A DNA stretch of 64,000 bases from Streptomyces spinoverrucosus (GTDB lineage Bacteria; Actinomycetota; Actinomycetes; Streptomycetales; Streptomycetaceae). The notes under the pieces were generated by a model, which saw nothing but the letters and a program-made list of their open reading frames with translations, was not told where the DNA came from and searched no databases. The stretch lies in contig NZ_JADPZX010000001.1 of assembly GCF_015712165.1 (NCBI RefSeq), positions 6,584,001 through 6,648,000 on the forward strand, read 5' to 3'. This document shows positions 61,066 to 64,000 of the stretch, piece after piece (the stretch's first letter is position 1; each line of letters opens with the position of its first letter). The translations under genes were made by a program, and so were the position numbers.

Positions 61066-62897
61066 CCGACCAGCTCCCGCACGATGTCCGCACCGTTCAG
61101 CGTCAGCACCGACTCCGCGTGGAACTGCACGCCGGCGAACCCCGGTCCGCGCAGGGCGTGCACCTCACCGGATTCGCTGCGGCCGACCTCGATCCCGTGC
61201 GCGGCCAGCTCCGCCGCGGTCTCGTCGTCGCAGCGCGCCACGAAGCTGTTGTAGAAGCCGACGGTCTCGGCCCGCCCGAACAGGTCGACCGTCGTCTGCG
61301 CCCCCTGGTACGGCACCTCCTTGCGGACGATGTCCAGCCCCAGCTCGGCCGCGATCAGCTCGTGCCCCAGGCAGACACCGAGCACCCCGTGCCGGTGACC
61401 GCGGATCACCTCGGCGGTCAGTTCCCGCAGGAACCGCATCTTCGGATCGCCCAGGTCGGACGGGTCGCCGGGGCCGGGTCCGATGACCAGCGGCCCCTCG
61501 TGCGCGAGCACGGCCTCGCGCAGACCGGGTTCGTCGTAGCGGCGGACGGTGACGGTGAGGCCCGAGGACCGCAGCACGTGGGCGAGCATCACCGTGAAGG
61601 TGTCCTCGCCGTCGACGACCAGGGCGTGCCCGGTGAGGTCCTCCGTCGGCTCCTGCATCCGCAGCCAGAAGGGCGCGAGGGAGGCCCGGCGTCCGTCCAG
61701 CGCGGCCCGCACCCGGGGGTCGTCGGCCAGCCTCGGCCGTACGGCCTCCTCGCGCGGCCGCTGCTCCCGCACACCCAGCGCCGCCAGTACCCCCGCCGCC
61801 TTGGCGTGGGTCTCCGCGACCTCGCCCGCCGGGTCCGAGCCGCGCACCAGCGTGGCGCCCACCGGCACCCGCAGCCGCCCTGCCGCGTCGATGTCGGCGG
61901 TGCGGATGAGGATGGGGGAGTCCAGCGTCTGCGCCCCGCCCGAGTCCCGGCCGAGCAGGGCGAGGGCCCCGCCGTAGTAGCCGCGTCCGCCGGCCTCGTA
62001 CCGCTCGATGACCCGGCAGGCGTTCTGCACGGGGGAGCCGGTGACGGTGGCGGCGAACATGGTCTCCTTCAGCACCTCGCGCACATCCAGCGACGACTTG
62101 CCGCGCAGCTCGTACTCGGTGTGCGCCAGGTGCGCCATCTCCTTCAGCCGCGGCCCCACGACCACCCCGCCCATGTCGCCGACCGCGCACATCATCTTGA
62201 GCTCCTCGTCGACGACCATCGACAGCTCCTCGATCTCCTTGCCGTCGGCGAGGAAGCCGAGCAGGTGCTCGGGAGTGGGCCCCTCGGCGGGATAGCGGTA
62301 CGTCCCGCTGATCGGGTTCATGACGACCGTGCCGCCGGCCATCCGCACGTGCACCTCGGGGCTGGCGCCGACCAGGGTCCGGTCCCCGGTGTGGACGACG
62401 AAGGTCCAGTAGGCACCCCGCTCGCCCTCCAGCAGCCGCCGGAACAGCGCCAGCGCGTCGGCGCGGCCGAACCCCGGGATCCCGCCCTCGTACGTCCGCC
62501 GGATCACGAAGTTGGCGCCCTCGCCCCGCCCGATCTCCTCCCGCAGCACGCGCCCGACGATCCCGGCGTACTCCTCGTCCCCGACGTCGAAGCCGCCGCC
62601 CTCGACGCGCACCGCGTGCGTCGGGAGCCGACGCAGCGCCTCGGCGAGCGGGATGTCGTACGACTCCTCGGGGGTGAGGGCCAGCAGCGGGGTGCCGTCG
62701 TCGCGGACGTCGAAGCCGCGCTCGCGGATCTGGCGGTGCGGGACGAGCGCCAGGCCCTCGTCGGGGAGGTCGGCGAGCCGGTCGTACGCCGTCACCGGGC
62801 CGAGCAGCAGTTCCACGGTGTCGTGGTCACGGCCCGGCGTGCGGCGGTGGAGCAGGGCGAAGGGGCGGTCGTCGTGCGGGAGCTGTGCCAGGTCCAT
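61017..62897 (-). CDS. trpE: Anthranilate synthase, TrpE-TrpG fusion
   Basis: Residues 1 to about 430 form the chorismate-binding TrpE part (FVIRRTYEGG, GTYRYPAEGPTP, TGSPVQNACRVIERYEAGGRGYY). Residues about 440-626 form the glutamine amidotransferase with the catalytic Cys in GVCLGHELIAAELG and His in FHAESVLT. It makes anthranilate from chorismate for tryptophan. ATG at 62897 follows AAGAGGAAA. A leader peptide with three Trp codons and a terminator lie upstream, so transcription is attenuated. Confidence 0.95.
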   Translation of the reverse strand: MDLAQLPHDDRPFALLHRRTPGRDHDTVELLLGPVTAYDRLADLPDEGLALVPHRQIRERGFDVRDDGTPLLALTPEESYDIPLAEALRRLPTHAVRVEGGGFDVGDEEYAGIVGRVLREEIGRGEGANFVIRRTYEGGIPGFGRADALALFRRLLEGERGAYWTFVVHTGDRTLVGASPEVHVRMAGGTVVMNPISGTYRYPAEGPTPEHLLGFLADGKEIEELSMVVDEELKMMCAVGDMGGVVVGPRLKEMAHLAHTEYELRGKSSLDVREVLKETMFAATVTGSPVQNACRVIERYEAGGRGYYGGALALLGRDSGGAQTLDSPILIRTADIDAAGRLRVPVGATLVRGSDPAGEVAETHAKAAGVLAALGVREQRPREEAVRPRLADDPRVRAALDGRRASLAPFWLRMQEPTEDLTGHALVVDGEDTFTVMLAHVLRSSGLTVTVRRYDEPGLREAVLAHEGPLVIGPGPGDPSDLGDPKMRFLRELTAEVIRGHRHGVLGVCLGHELIAAELGLDIVRKEVPYQGAQTTVDLFGRAETVGFYNSFVARCDDETAAELAAHGIEVGRSESGEVHALRGPGFAGVQFHAESVLTLNGADIVRELVGQLRGTSTFSERRPAL

Positions 62898-62947
62898 GGT
62901 TTCCTCTTCCGTCGTCGTGATCGGTTCGAGGAACGGCCCGCAAACGC

Positions 62948-62974
62948 CGAAGGCCGCCCCTCGGGCGGCCTTCG
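62948..62974 (-). terminator. Attenuator terminator of trpEG
   Basis: CGAAGGCCGCCC (62948-62959) pairs perfectly with GGGCGGCCTTCG (62963-62974) around a 3-base loop, between the Trp leader ORF and the gene. It is the stem-loop that should form when tryptophan is abundant. Confidence 0.88.
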
Positions 62975-62995
62975 CGAAGTCTTGGGTACGCGCAG

Positions 62996-63052
62996 TCAGT
63001 GGGCCGCCGGAGAAGCGGTCCACCACCAGTTCTGGATCGAGTGCGCGAACAT
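62996..63052 (-). CDS. trpL: Trp leader peptide
   Basis: ATG at 63052 to TGA at 62996 encodes 18 residues, MFAHSIQNWWWTASPAAH, with three consecutive Trp codons at positions 9-11. It precedes the attenuator hairpin and trpEG on the same strand. Slow translation at the Trp codons would prevent terminator formation. Trp attenuators of this kind have been described for a streptomycete anthranilate synthase gene. Confidence 0.9.
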   Translation of the reverse strand: MFAHSIQNWWWTASPAAH

Positions 63053-63148
63053 ATGCCGCACCTTACCCCATGTCCGCACTGCGTTACCGGCGTCTCACTT
63101 CCTGGGCATGGGCAGGAAGGCCGGACATCACCCCGTAATGTTGAGGTT

Positions 63149-64000
63149 GTGACCGTGAACGCTAAGACCAGCTCCCACGCTGGCAACACCTGGCGAGACC
63201 TGCCCGCGGCGCAGCAGCCCGAGTACCCCGACCCCGAGGCTCTGCGCGCAGTCGTTGCGGAGCTGGAGTCGTATCCGCCGCTCGTCTTCGCGGGCGAGTG
63301 CGACCAGCTGCGCGCCCGGATGGCGGCCGTCGCCAGGGGAGAGGCGTTCCTCCTCCAGGGCGGCGACTGCGCCGAGGCCTTCGACGCGGTGTCGGCCGAC
63401 CAGATCCGCAACAAGCTCAAGACCCTGCTCCAGATGGGCGCCGTGCTGACGTACGCCGCGTCCGTGCCCGTGGTGAAGGTGGGCCGCATCGCCGGCCAGT
63501 ACTCCAAGCCGCGCTCCAAGCCGACCGAGACCCGCGACGGCGTGACCCTGCCGGTCTACCGCGGCGACTCCGTCAACGGCTTCGACTTCACCGAGGCCAG
63601 CCGGATCCCGGACCCGGAGCGGCTGAAGCGGATGTACCACGCCTCCGCCTCCACGCTGAACCTGGTCCGCGCCTTCACCACCGGCGGCTACGCCGACCTG
63701 CGCCAGGTGCACGCCTGGAACCAGGACTTCGTGCGCTCCTCGCCGTCCGGCCAGCGCTACGAGCAGCTCGCCCGCGAGATCGACAACGCGCTGAACTTCA
63801 TGCACGCCTGCGGGGCCGACCCGGAGGAGTTCAAGACCGTCGAGTTCTACTCCTCGCACGAGGCGCTGCTGCTGGACTACGAGTCCGCGCTGACCAGGGT
63901 CGACTCGCGCACCGGGCAGCTGTACGACGTCTCGGCGCACATGGTGTGGATCGGTGAGCGCACCCGGCAGTTCGACCACGCGCACATCGAGTTCGCCTCG
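63149..64000 (+). CDS. Class II DAHP synthase, N-terminal part (runs off window)
   Basis: The 284 visible residues show the plant-type (class II) 3-deoxy-D-arabino-heptulosonate 7-phosphate synthase: YPPLVFAGECDQLRARM, LLQGGDCAEAF, KVGRIAGQYSKPRSKPTE and YRGDSVNGFDF. It is the first step of the shikimate pathway, feeding the neighbouring trpEG. TAATGT (63136-63141) ends 7 bases before the GTG start, pointing to a leaderless mRNA. Confidence 0.95.
   Translation, partial: MTVNAKTSSHAGNTWRDLPAAQQPEYPDPEALRAVVAELESYPPLVFAGECDQLRARMAAVARGEAFLLQGGDCAEAFDAVSADQIRNKLKTLLQMGAVLTYAASVPVVKVGRIAGQYSKPRSKPTETRDGVTLPVYRGDSVNGFDFTEASRIPDPERLKRMYHASASTLNLVRAFTTGGYADLRQVHAWNQDFVRSSPSGQRYEQLAREIDNALNFMHACGADPEEFKTVEFYSSHEALLLDYESALTRVDSRTGQLYDVSAHMVWIGERTRQFDHAHIEFAS

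Overview
The window is high-GC DNA from a Streptomyces chromosome. The evidence is the GC-rich codon use, many GTG, TTG and apparently leaderless starts, an actinobacterial bcc-aa3 respiratory cluster, a MacRS two-component pair, and a stand-alone glucokinase. From memory, and not checked here, the gene order resembles the S. coelicolor core region around SCO2115 to SCO2170 read backwards. No biosynthetic gene cluster, phage, CRISPR array, rRNA or tRNA was seen.

Layout. 0-7.6 kb: end of a methyltransferase, a DUF3043 membrane protein, pspA and its partner, a NarL-type two-component system and an RND pump, which together look like an envelope-stress block. 7.6-14.4 kb: nadA, an ErpA-type Fe-S carrier, a repeat-rich membrane protein, a PfkB kinase and a cysteine desulfurase fused to TusA. 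14.7-24.1 kb: ctaC-ctaD-ctaF, an L,D-transpeptidase lipoprotein, a degenerate receiver protein, ctaE and qcrC-qcrA-qcrB, encoding the cytochrome bcc-aa3 branch. 24.2-33.4 kb: trpD, two identical IS701-family elements around a Ser/Thr kinase and a class V aminotransferase preceded by a SAM-type riboswitch, then a RAM-domain regulator overlapping a rhomboid protease. 33.4-38.9 kb: a zinc-ribbon protein, a NYN protein, two NlpC/P60 hydrolases and a zinc-peptidase lipoprotein. 38.9-44.7 kb: a compact resistance-like block (PadR, MATE, VOC, UvrA-like ABC protein, AraC, VOC), probably accessory. 44.7-58.8 kb: glycosyltransferases, an acyl-CoA synthetase, a phosphoesterase, an SRPBCC/ArsA-like/DUF5304 set, glkA, an endonuclease-fold protein, a hydrolase, a PlsC-type acyltransferase and macS-macR. 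58.9-64 kb: a phosphofructokinase with a pyrophosphate-type signature, a D-lactate dehydrogenase-like enzyme, trpE(G) with a Trp-codon leader and attenuator, and the start of a class II DAHP synthase.

How the genes fit together. The DAHP synthase, TrpEG and TrpD supply the chorismate and tryptophan route, and trpEG is visibly under attenuation. NadA, the Fe-S carrier and the desulfurase-TusA fusion serve Fe-S and sulfur metabolism next to the heme, copper and Fe-S respiratory genes. The most notable signals concern mobile DNA. One IS701-family copy and a 97-bp MITE each inserted into a CTAG that was simultaneously the TAG stop codon of two convergent genes, so the 4-bp target duplication left both genes intact. 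The second IS copy lies in a CTAG that abuts the lrp-type stop codon. The transposase carries a canonical -1 slippery heptamer before a family-like C-terminal tail. Other regulatory signals are the SAM riboswitch followed by a six-codon leader ORF, a 20-bp motif shared by the two VOC promoters beside an AraC gene, and a perfect PadR-type operator.
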